Below the pieces are notes generated by a model. It saw only the letters and a list, made by a program, of their open reading frames with translations. It searched no databases and was not told the DNA's origin. A program made the translations under genes and the position numbers. A stretch of DNA of 64,000 bases from Sipunculus nudus (Eukaryota; Annelida; Sipuncula; Golfingiida; Sipunculidae). Positions 48,632 to 58,011 of this stretch are shown piece after piece; positions within the stretch are counted from its first letter, which is position 1, and each line of letters opens with the position of its first letter. The stretch covers positions 5,760,664 through 5,824,663 of the forward strand of contig CM049315.1 in NCBI GenBank assembly GCA_026874595.1, written 5' to 3'.

Positions 48632-49099
48632 TTTTAAAAATTTTCCTGTTTATCCTGTGTAAATACTTAATCATCACATTTAGACACTGATTCAACAAAA
48701 GGATAAACGTGATCATGGCCATATTTCGCTCATATAAGCTTGGTCACCGTTTTAAACAGTTAGTTATTATGTATATCCAGTGGTTTTTCATACTTGTATG
48801 TTAACTTACACATTCGGGTCACTAGAAGTAAATATTTGAATTGCCTAAGTTAATTTGCATAAAATTTTAATTATATAATTATTGGCCGTTTTACCCACCT
48901 GCGATTTTATTACAATATGGGCCGTTTAACCCACTTGCGATTTTATTACAATATGGGCAGGGTATGGTTATTACAATATGGGCCGTTTTTATTACATTAT
49001 GGGCCGTTATTACATTATGGGTCGTTTTTATTACAATATGGGCCGTTATTACACTATGGGCCGGTTATTACATTATGGGTCGTAACAAGTGGTACTGGT

Positions 49100-50125
49100 T
49101 GTACCTACCAGAGATCCTGCTATAGTTGTAGAGCATGGAGATGCGACAATGACATTTATTGTTTTATCCAGATAGGGGATAAATGGCCTGTATCTGATGC
49201 GCTTGAAAAACAAATAAAAGCCGAGTTAGATTATTACTAGTACCCAGGCATTAATACACCGAACGATTTGTTATGTAAAGATTTATAAAGGTGAGCTTTA
49301 ATGTTCCTCTTAAATGAAAATTTGTTTTAAATTGTAGGACTGGTTCACAGTTGTCCACCAGGTTTGAAACCATACATAAGAAAGATTTTCTTATATATAC
49401 AAGGGAATTATAGTTCATATATAAAAACATATATATATATATATATAATATAATATAATATAATATAATATAACATATCCTTACTAAAAAAGCATGCCCA
49501 TTACTACACTTTACAGTATATTTTATTACTATATGTATTGCTCTACTGGTTAGTAATTAAGTAATTATTGCGATAACATTTATAGCGCTCCCTGTACAAA
49601 TAGACACCAATACGTTTATTTGCAAAGGTTAAGATTAAATAAAAATTAGCTCAGAAGAAATATAGGTGATTAGTCCTATAATAAACCACTGATATATATA
49701 TAAATGGATTTTTTGAGGTTCATCTTCATATGAAATTACCTTGTAGATCATTATAATCAATTAGATCTCATGTCCGAGCCCTAATATTTGATGTACCATT
49801 TGTTACCATATTGTCTCAGTCCAAAGTTTTAAAATTTGCGAAGCACGGTGAGGTAACGGTTATAAATATGGAATTGAAACGACCAATTTGTGAACTCCCC
49901 CTTCCCGTCAGACCGTTTTCCACTCTGTTACCCTCGCCCCAGGTCTTTATAACACGGCTTGTCCTTTTGACCAAGAATGCATGGTTGGGTTTCACATGCA
50001 AAAGGTAGAGGGTTTATATTTTCTGATATCCCCGGCGATGTCAGTTTCATCCGACTCAATTAACACTTTGTTTTCCTGGCCTTTAGCACCTGTTCCTTCT
50101 TGTACCTTTTCTCGGCTCTCGGCAT
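49100..50125. other. No recognised gene; short TA/TAATA run
   Basis: A TA run and TAATA repeats lie at 49429-49475. A few short frames lack recognisable domains. Confidence 0.45.
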
Positions 50126-50129
50126 ATAA

Positions 50130-50285
50130 CCAAGCCGCCACAAACAGCTTAACATCTGTATATGGCTTTGAGGCCATTTTTACACCACAGCCTTTCTGCC
50201 TGTCTACGACTTTTGTTTTGCCTCGCGAATATCAGTGTTATACCAGTTCCTATCTGGTCGCATAGTTACCTTACGGGTTTGATTG
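50130..50285 (-). mobile_element. LINE scrap (CR1/L2-like linker region)
   Basis: On the minus strand a NWYNTDIREAKQKS run followed by RQAERLWCK-like coding in an adjacent frame resembles the basic segment between endonuclease and RT in CR1/Jockey-type LINEs (PWYN..I..AK..RR.AER.W). Only ~150 bp can be read. Confidence 0.4.
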
Positions 50286-50354
50286 GTGCTAATTTATCCA
50301 GACTATCATCTGTGTTATACTACTAATGTAGTAAGGCTATAAAGATAATCAATT

Positions 50355-51560
50355 GTCCATTACCGCGAGAGCAAATTGCTCTATGTTGACAACAGGTTTG
50401 TTATAAAACTTTGAGAAAGTACATTCATTTGTCCAGCCTGCTGACTTAATGTCACAGAGTGGTACATTCTTACTTTATGCAGCACTAGTCGATACAGATC
50501 TATTGCTGTGTTGAGAATATTGAGGTATCAACACCAGATTTGGTCAGTACTGTGCGAACCCACCTGGAGAGTGTTGAGCGAGATATATGTTTATGTGGTT
50601 TTTGACAGCTAATAAAGAGTTTTGTATCTTGTCCTAGTGGTTTTGTTCTTTCCTGGTACTCTTTCAGGTATGTCACCACGCATAACCTCCTATATGGTGG
50701 GTAAGCAGGCAAGACCAATTTTGATTGTTGCATACCTGGTCTAGAATGTTTCACTAGTTCCTGTATGTAAAATGCTGTATTGGACTTCCTATGTTGCACA
50801 TATATTCAATGTCCATTAAATGCACTGTCTGACAGCGTTGTCCCATGACCAGGAAACACAGCATGGCTAATTTTAGGGTCAGTTCTTGAAAAATTTAACT
50901 TATTCACTGATGCTTTTACCTTTAAATAATTAAGAAGAAATATCCTAGGTCTGTTGGTATCTGGAGACAGCTGGTCACATCTTTAACACTCCCTTGAAGA
51001 AGCGTTTGATGAGTGGAAGCTCCCCTAAATCATGATTACTATCTTGGAGGGTTTACAGCAGCAGCTAGAGCTGAGAGAGCCGTGCCTAAGGCATTTTAAC
51101 CTAGACCGCTCTCAAATAAACTTGTGAGGAAACATAATACTTCAGAAAAGGAAGGCTTAGACCTGTCATAGTGTTGTTCCTCTGAAAATGTTATCCACTT
51201 TGCTATGAAAATACTGTACTACTTTTTTTGTGCTAGGGGACCAAGAATTAAGAATAATGTCTATAGTGCGATCAGGTAATTCCTGTAAATTAAACTGGTT
51301 CCCGACACCAGGCAGGCAATCATCTGGAGCTTTGGCCACATCGGATGGGTTTTGGTTGGATCGAAAGGCAGGGCTAGCAGACGTTTGGACTTCGATAGGT
51401 TTACTGGTGTAGTTACCATCAAATTTTTCCAGCAGTGGGTACCAGTTCTGAGTGCTCCAGTCTGGCATAATCAATATGGCCTTTCCCTTGTCCTGCTTCA
51501 TTGGTCTCTTGCTGCCTTCAGTTCAGTTATGATGGGAGTCACCATTTTCATGGTATCTGT
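50355..51560 (-). mobile_element. DIRS-type retroelement relic (tyrosine recombinase)
   Basis: Minus strand, several frames. 51501-51440 reads KAILIMPDWSTQNWYPLLEK, a motif from the end of the RT/RNase H part of DIRS-like elements. About 51230-51290 reads ELPDRTIDIILNSWSPSTKK, the start of the recombinase. Around 50850 GQRCQTVHLMDIEYM holds the first catalytic arginine. 50799-50500 gives LVLPAYPPYRRLCVVTYLKE and RSTLSRWVRTVLTKSGVDT; the HSTR box that should follow is disrupted, and AGWTNECTFSKFYNKPV (about 50420-50380) is the C-terminal end. Frameshifts and stops throughout show it is dead. No inverted terminal repeats were identified. Confidence 0.75.
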
Positions 51561-51649
51561 CAAAGCAGCAATATATGTTGTTTGAGTTCATTGATCTGCT
51601 TCTTTGTCTGTTTAGGATTTATCATTATGTACATCCTTATGTTTACAAT

Positions 51650-52520
51650 TGTTATGGAAATTGTTAGAAGCTGAGCTTTCCCTGCGGCTGCATTCTGATG
51701 CGGTCTTACTCGGCCTCGCTCGGCCCTACGCTCTTTACACAGCGCTATAACTATAGGCCTACTCCCTATATCGTAAGCGCTGTTTGTTATGACCTCGTAT
51801 CCTGAATTGCCACACTAGAGGGGAGCACTGTATTTCTGTCCAATCAGATGAGACCTTGTGCTTGAAGACACAGCCAAGCGAGGAATACACGGAGCCAATC
51901 ATGTTCATTTCGTTTTGAGTGACAGCTTATCGCCCCGGTAACCTTCTGAACAGGCCAAAGGCTCAAAGAGAACAGCCGCAGACGTGGTTTGCTTAGGCCC
52001 TTGGGCACATAGGATGCCCGGCCGGTGAGTTGTAATTCAAGCGAAACGTAACAACAAAGGCTCGGTGCACACCTCGCTGGCTGGTTTCAGTTCTGCAGGC
52101 AACAGATACATGGCTACGCTAACACAGTCATAGTGTCATAATCGACTCGGTCCATGATGCAAGAATACAGAGGGAGCAATTAAAATTCGACCGTAAACTC
52201 TCTTCAAGCGGCGCTTGAAGCGCAGATATGGCGGAGCCAGGATGCCTGTTGAGTGTTTGTTTATTGGCATCTGGTTGGCTGCTTGTCACATCATACGCAC
52301 GTTTTTTTCAGCGGACAACGAACTGCCATCTGGTGTCTTAATATATCATAAACGGTCAAAGCCGGCAGCGTGAAAATCAGTTGCTTCTTTAGAAGCGCAA
52401 GTTTTCCGCTGCCTCGGGAGCGTAGCTCGGCCCCGGTGTGCCTAATTACAATGAGCGCTCACTCAACCAGATCAGCAAAAACAAGCGAGTGATCGCTCCA
52501 ATGTGTATTAATGGGTAATT
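51650..52520. other. GC- and CpG-richer stretch, function unknown
   Basis: Markedly richer in G+C than neighbours, with CCAATCA boxes near 51840 and 51895 and a GAGCGCTCACTC...GAGTGATCGCTC inverted pair near 52450-52500. It lies just upstream, in minus-strand terms, of the DIRS relic. It could be a promoter or the terminal region of an element. No exon is recognised. Confidence 0.35.
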
Positions 52521-52524
52521 TTGT

Positions 52525-53555
52525 GTGGGGAAATTTTTAACGCGTTACAGATGATTACGTGTAAATAATTTTTAGGTTATTACGATTATTTTTTTATATT
52601 TTGGTGTTAAAAGGTGTTTAACTATAGACATATAGGTATAATCTATGGATAGGTATCAGAAACAGGCCTTTCAGCCTGACGTAATATGGATCCGACAGTA
52701 TTAAAATGGCATGAAATAATACACTATTTGAAATATTTATGCCCGAGTCATGAATTTATTTTAGCACCTATAGATATGTCATTGAAGCAACAAATGAGAG
52801 CATTAAGGATTTATCAATATTTAAAAGCTTATATAAGGTTCCTTTAACTCAAACATAAACTGCTGCATAAACAGCATACTGGTCGACTAATATTCAAAAT
52901 GAAAGAATGGTGCATGGAATATCATCAAACCTGCCATATAATATTATTGTAGAAAATAATAGCAGTTAAGCTCTGGAAGGCAAAATAAGTCAAATTTAGA
53001 CATTATTATTAATATTATCATTTTTCGTTATATTTGCATATGACAAAAATGGTTTCAAACATCTGAGACTTAAATTCAATTATTTTAAAGGTAACTTTGC
53101 ATGAAATCCATTAATTAGTCATAGATATTCAATAATAATTGATACACATTATGCCATTGTTTTTATTATATTTAAATTCCTAACACTATGATAGGCAAAG
53201 TATATCCTAGTTTTTTTTGTCAGATTTACTCAGGCTCTGAATATAAATAAAGTTAGTTGAAAGAAGACAGTATAAAAATGACTATACACCAGTTAGCACC
53301 ATCACAAATGGACAAGTGAACCATGGGTCATGACGCTCAGCCGACTGACATGTTGACAATATGCCCTTGCACAGGCTACTAATTAAGTTAATGTAGGTCG
53401 TGGCATCATCGTTTGTGCATATTAGCCTAAATTCATCAAGACCCATAATCACACTAAACTTGATGACAATCCAACCAGCCTTTTTGCTGCGGAATCTGGC
53501 AAATTTTGTGTATTTTGCATTATTTCTTGGATTCTCAATCATACCCTAAAACTCA
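52525..53555. other. No recognised gene
   Basis: AT-rich, short frames only. Nothing seen. Confidence 0.5.
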
Positions 53556-53559
53556 CAGT

Positions 53560-54680
53560 GGCTTTAATATCAGGTTTCTGGTGACAACTTTTGAGGAACT
53601 CTCAGGATGTCAAGTTAAAAGATTCTGGGTCCAATGGTTATGATTTGTGCCCTACTTTTGTATCAAATTTTCAATTATTCTGGGGGGATGGGGCTAATAA
53701 GCCCCGTAGCTCAAAGAATATGGGTAACAGTGATCTTATTTCACGTTTCCAAGAAGACTTTTCATGGAACTCCCTGGATTTAAGTTAGAAGATTCTAAGT
53801 CAAATGGTTATTACTTGTGCCCTGTTTTGGTATCAAATTTTCAATTATCCTGGGGGGGGTGCTTTTAAGCCCCACAGCTCAGAAAATATGAGTAACAGAG
53901 GCTTAATTTCAGGTGTCTGAAGAGAACATACGAGGAACTCTCAGGATGTCAAGTTAGAAGATTCTAGGTCAAATGATTATGATTTGTGTCCTGTTTCGGT
54001 GTCAAATTTTCAATAACCCAGGGGTATTTATAACCCCATAGCTCGAAGAAAATAGGAAACAGAGACCTTTATCAGGTTTACCAGAAGGTTTTTCATAGTC
54101 CTACTTGGATTATAGTGGATGTCAAGTGAGAATTCTAAAAAAAATCGAAAAAAATAAATCCAGGTGTTCCCAATAGTCTGCAGGAACTGATTAAACACCT
54201 CATGATGAATATGCATACAAAGAATCATGGTGATCAATGCATTAGTTGTTCAGATACAGGAGCTTTTGTATAATATTTTGGATGTACTTCTGAGCCCCAT
54301 AGCTCAGGGGTATGGGTAACAGAAACATAATTAAAAGTTTCCAGGGAGATTTATCTTTGACCTTCCCGAATGTCGAGTTTGAAGATTCCAGGTCCAATGG
54401 TTACAATTTGAGCTCTGTTTACAGACGACCGCATCTTTGAAGGTCTCAAAACCAGCTGTTCCTAGAGAGAAAATGGGTAAAAATTCGAAACAGTCCAGGT
54501 GGCGCCACCAGTCTGAAAGAACTGGTGAAACTCTCCATGATGAATATGCATGCAAAGAATCATCGTGAAGAATGCATTAGTTGTTCAGATACTGGAGCTT
54601 TTGTATCAAATTTATAGTTATTAGGGGAGGTAATTCTGAGCTCAGTAGCTCTGAGGATATGGTTAACAGCCTTATTTTTG
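53560..54680 (+). repeat. Tandem repeat of the 12-kb family, opposite orientation
   Basis: Units of about 160-170 bp contain TTAGAAGATTCTAGGTC, CAATGGTTATGATTTGTGCC, a CCCCATAGCTC segment and a TTTCCAAGGAGA-like segment. The reverse complement of the 12190-14090 unit carries the same order (CCAAGGAGATTTGCC, GTTAGAAGATTC, ACAGATACAATTTGTGCCC). About six to seven copies, the last ones more divergent. Confidence 0.7.
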
Positions 54681-54684
54681 CTAC

Positions 54685-55375
54685 TTTTTAATACTAAACT
54701 TTCACTTGCAATAACAAAACAATTTGATATTATGGACAACTTAATTTAAAATAGTGGCCTATATCACAATAAACAAGGAAAAACAGATATTGTATACCTT
54801 GTGACCTTGATGGCTTTCAAAATGCCCTTCACATTCAAATTTCACGATGGCAGCAAACCACAACACTGGACAGATCCCACACGGATGCCTGCTATAAACA
54901 TGCGATGCCGTAAAAAATAATTCTAAAGGACTTTTCACAGTTTCATACAGAAGCACGAGTATCTGAATAACTGATGCATTGATCGCCATGATTCTTTGCA
55001 TTCCAATTGATCATGGAGTGTTTCAACAGTTCCTGCCGGCTGGTAGCGCCACCTGTATTTTATTTACATTTTTTTTTCCTCTGTTTGAGACCTTCAAATG
55101 AAGTAGACGTCCGTTAACAAGGTACAAATCGTAACGTTTGGACATAGAAATTTCTTACTTCACATCCTCATCGGTCAATGAAAATTCTCCTTGGAAAGAT
55201 GAAATTAGGTCCCTGTTACCCATATTCTCTAAGCTGTCGGACTTGAAAGTAAGGGAATTCATAAGCTCCTGCAGACTGTGATTTTTATGTCCCCCCCCCC
55301 CCCCACCCCCACCTCAGGGGAGGTATGTTGTTTTCAGTGCCTTCGTCTGTCGTCGTCTGTCGTCTACACGTCTAC
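54685..55375. other. Intervening sequence with one fragment of the ~150-bp family
   Basis: At about 55185-55260, TCTCCTTGGAAAGATGAAATTAGGTCC matches the unit in the orientation of the 12-kb array. A C-run lies at 55292-55314. No gene is recognised. Confidence 0.45.
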
Positions 55376-55379
55376 GTAA

Positions 55380-56170
55380 TCTGTAGGATATTTTGTGAAC
55401 GTGAAAACTTTGAAAGGTTGCATATTTTCTGCCAAAAATTGAAACACTCAATTGTTCGTATAAAAATCTCGGAGGAGTTCGAAAACCGGTGACCTTGACC
55501 TTCATCTTCAAGGTCAAATCTGCAGAAATGTAAATTTTTTTGTGAACTCCACAACTTTTGAATTATTCCACGTTAAGTCCTAAAATTTGGTACATCTGTT
55601 GTTTCTACCGATTTCTCGGAAAATTCAAAACATGGGGGACCAGGGAACCAGGGTTTTCAAGGTCAAATCAGCAGAAATGTTATTTTTTCAAATCCAATTA
55701 CTTTTGAATAATTTCACATTTTGTCCTCAAATTCGGTACACAAATTGTTCCTACTAAGTGCTCAGACGAGTTTGAAACCCAGTGACTTTGATAAGGATCT
55801 TCAAGGTCAAATCAGTCGAATTATAGTTATTGTCTTGTGAACGCAATAACTTTTGAATGGCCGCATATTTTCCTCATAAATTTGAACTAATCATTGTTCC
55901 TACCAAAATCATGGACGTGTTTGAATGCATGTGACCTTGACCTTGATCTTCAAGGTCAAATTTATACAATTCTAGGATTATTGTGACCCCAATAACTTGG
56001 AAGTACTGAAGATTTTCTCTTCAAATTTGACACACAGGTTCTTCCTGCCGAAATGTTATCATATGAATTCATGTGACCTTGACCTTGACCTTCAAGGTAA
56101 AATCTGCTGAAATCTAGATTCATTCATTTTTTTTTAGATATTGCATATTTTACCCTCAATGTTTTGGGAT
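55380..56170 (+). repeat. ~146-bp tandem repeat with TGACCTTGACCTT motifs, ~5 copies
   Basis: AAGGTCAAAT anchors lie at about 55510, 55659, 55803, 55952 and 56093, steps of 141-149 bp. Each unit carries GTGACCTTGACCTT, then CTTCAAGGTCAAATC, AACTTTTGAATA, and a TTGTTCCTACC segment. TGACCTTGACCT is a direct repeat of the nuclear-receptor half-site, and AAGGTCA follows in opposite orientation. Confidence 0.8.
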
Positions 56171-56179
56171 GGCCCTTAG

Positions 56180-56960
56180 GGGGAGACATATCGGTTTTTG
56201 ATGTTTTATGAAACACACAAGCATTATTTTTATTAAATAGATTTATTACACAATAGGATAAGGAATTACAAGAGATAAACACGTACTAAGAACATGTACA
56301 CATTTCATCACATAAGTATTCTTGATGCACATCAGTTGTCAAACCGAAAAAGAAACGCACACTCTGGGACATCTTGTATGTTCATCCTTGCAGCCATTTT
56401 CTGTGTGCAGATGAGAGGGACAGTACAAAGTATGCAATTTCGTTCTGTGTATACATGGAGCACAATGAAATTCTTGCGGGCAAAAAAATATAACATTTGC
56501 CTTAATTATAAAAAAATTCTAAACGATCAACGCTTAACGATTCCGAGGGAATTGAATTTATAAGAATTATTGTCGATAAAACGGATCGGAACTGTGGTAG
56601 GTGTTCACTAACTCTGTATCACAAAATAATATGTTTCCTAAAAATTTAATCTGGAAGGATTTATCGTATTTACGGGATACAAATAAGCTTGAAATATGAA
56701 TTTTCAGCTATGGTCCTCGCAAATACCTTGCAACTGTCAACATTATTTTTAAAAAGCAAAAGAGAGCAGCCTTTTCATACTTTAAATTATTAGGAAATTA
56801 TTTAAACAGATACTTAGATATTTTCCATGATCTCTCCTGCCGTTATTCCCCATATGCAACTACTTTATCCAATCATTACCATTTGTAGAATTATGGAATT
56901 TTGATAAATCGTAAATTAATACGAAAAATGAAAGGATTGTGTGTTCAATCTATCATAATA
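56180..56960. other. No recognised gene
   Basis: An 89-codon frame at 56294-56563 has no recognisable domain. Confidence 0.5.
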
Positions 56961-56964
56961 CATG

Positions 56965-56968
<4 letters not shown>

Positions 56969-57016
<48 letters not shown>
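56969..57016. repeat. (TA)n microsatellite
   Basis: About 24 TA units directly left of the hammerhead-bearing element. Confidence 0.95.
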
Positions 57017-57018
<2 letters not shown>

Positions 57019-57022
<4 letters not shown>

Positions 57023-57287
57023 CTGAAGAAAAACAACACTGTAAGCAGACTGTAAACAGACTGTTTCATGGGATACGACCGATTAATCCTGTTGTGCCCC
57101 CAAGGACAATAGGATCAGTGTCAGTCATTTACTTGCTCTCCCCGAGGCACAAAGCATAATCTCGTAATCTCGTAAGTCTCGGCTTTTCAAACCACGCCGT
57201 TAGCTTCACTCTAACAACATTCACCTGATGATCGGGTCGTATCCCGTGAAACAGTCTGTAGTGAATTTACAGTTTTTTTTCAGTGTT
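57019..57287. mobile_element. Inverted-repeat element with hammerhead motif, 269 bp
   Basis: The ends AACACTGAAGAAAAAC and, inverted, GTTTTTTTTCAGTGTT bound the element. Inner arms also match when inverted: AGACTGTTTCATGGGATACG on the left and the reverse of CGTATCCCGTGAAACAGTCT on the right. The right arm carries a complete hammerhead core on the plus strand. The left arm carries the same region on the minus strand, but its CTGATGA core is eroded to GGATTAA. A TA run borders the left end. Confidence 0.7.
57219..57266 (+). ncRNA. Hammerhead ribozyme motif, plus strand (I)
   Basis: Stem I ATTCAC/GTGAAT (57219-57224 with 57261-57266). Core CTGATGA at 57225-57231. Stem II CGGG/CCCG with loop TCGTAT, next to a T/T mismatch at its base. 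GAA at 57248-57250. Stem III ACA/TGT with a three-base loop. Predicted cleavage is after A260. All standard core bases are present. The short stem III is as in hammerheads of small retroelements and Penelope-like elements. The unusual first pair of stem II could weaken it. Confidence 0.75.
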
Positions 57288-57334
57288 ATATCGCCCTGGC
57301 CCTGGAGCACTTTACACCGGAGGGTAACTCTACC

Positions 57335-57372
57335 TTCTCTCTCTTTTCTCTCTTTGTCTCTCTCTCTCTCTT

Positions 57373-57421
<49 letters not shown>

Positions 57422-57436
57422 ATATTTATATATATA
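57335..57436. repeat. (CT)n followed by (TA)n
   Basis: CT-rich run to about 57372, then interrupted TA runs (with TTTATA breaks) up to the palindrome. Confidence 0.9.
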
Positions 57437-57467
57437 TAAGTTTATAAAAATGCATCAATGCATAAAT

Positions 57468-57516
57468 GTCACAACCCGCAGGTTTCGTGCGCACTGCGTG
57501 GCACTCATCAGGTGAC
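57468..57516 (-). ncRNA. Hammerhead ribozyme motif, minus strand (II)
   Basis: On the minus strand: stem I GTCAC/GTGAC (57516-57512 with 57472-57468), core CTGATGA (57511-57505), stem II GTGC/GCAC with a 10-base loop, GAA, stem III ACC/GGT with loop TGCG, and T at the cleavage position (57473). Confidence 0.8.
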
Positions 57517-57637
57517 TGAATGGGGTTGGTTTGTGTTTGTTCATGTATGGGTGCGTGTGCGAGATTATTTATACGTATATACGTAATAATCTCACACACG
57601 CACCCATACATGAACAAACACAAACCAACCCCATTCA

Positions 57638-57686
57638 GTCACCTGATGAGTGCCACGCAGTGCGCACGAAACCTGCGGGTAGTGAC
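57638..57686 (+). ncRNA. Hammerhead ribozyme motif, plus strand (III)
   Basis: Stem I GTCAC/GTGAC (57638-57642 with 57682-57686), core CTGATGA (57643-57649), stem II GTGC/GCAC (650-653 with 664-667), GAA (57668-57670), stem III ACC/GGT (671-673 with 678-680) with loop TGCG, and A681 as the cleavage base. Every conserved hammerhead core position is present. This is the mirror copy of motif II with one change, at the cleavage base. Confidence 0.85.
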
Positions 57687-57773
57687 ATTTATGCATTGAT
57701 GCATTTTTATAAACTTATAGCAGCTCTACTTTATGTATCGAGCACTTTGATCCTGGAATGGCAATCAAACCCT

Positions 57774-57778
<5 letters not shown>

Positions 57779-57833
<55 letters not shown>
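57779..57833. repeat. (TA)n microsatellite
   Basis: About 27 TA units between the palindrome and the end of sulfotransferase gene B. Confidence 0.95.
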
Positions 57834-57835
<2 letters not shown>

Positions 57836-58011
57836 CTCTCTAAGGACTTCTGTTAGTTTCTTAGAAGCACCCATAATAAGTGTTACGTGTAGAACCCTTT
57901 CGCTTGCCCAAAGCACTGGAGGGTTCTACCCCTTAAACCTCATAGGGTTTCCCACTGGCTCTACTCTTAAGAACCCTTGAGGGTTCTACATGGGATCCTA
58001 ATTTTTAGAGT

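Larger units (their letters stand above)
46099..49086. mobile_element. Foldback-like element with tandem-repeat inverted arms, 2988 bp
   Basis: Both ends are GTTACGACCC inverted. The arms (46099 to about 46365 and about 48880 to 49086) are built from ~18-20-bp units such as ACGGCCCATATTGTAATAA, in opposite orientation. AAGTGGT flanks both sides (46092-46098 and 49087-49093) as a 7-bp target duplication. A paralogous uninterrupted site at 45551-45625 supports insertion. More units of the same motif lie at 46640-46810. The centre has TA microsatellites, a G-run (about 47119-47131) and a SINE, and no transposase. Long inverted arms made of short tandem repeats are the hallmark of foldback elements; the class of this one is not known. 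Confidence 0.8.
57437..57720. mobile_element. 284-bp near-perfect palindrome carrying two opposed hammerhead motifs
   Basis: Left arm (57437 to about 57570) and right arm (about 57585 to 57720) are reverse complements with only about two substitutions plus a small difference at the centre, where TACGTATATACGTA is itself palindromic. Each arm contains one hammerhead, pointing outward. The outer ends are ATAAGTTTATAAAAATGCAT and its inverse. TA microsatellite lies on the left; another TA run starts 58 bp to the right. A short frame across it reflects the palindrome and is not a gene. Confidence 0.85.
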
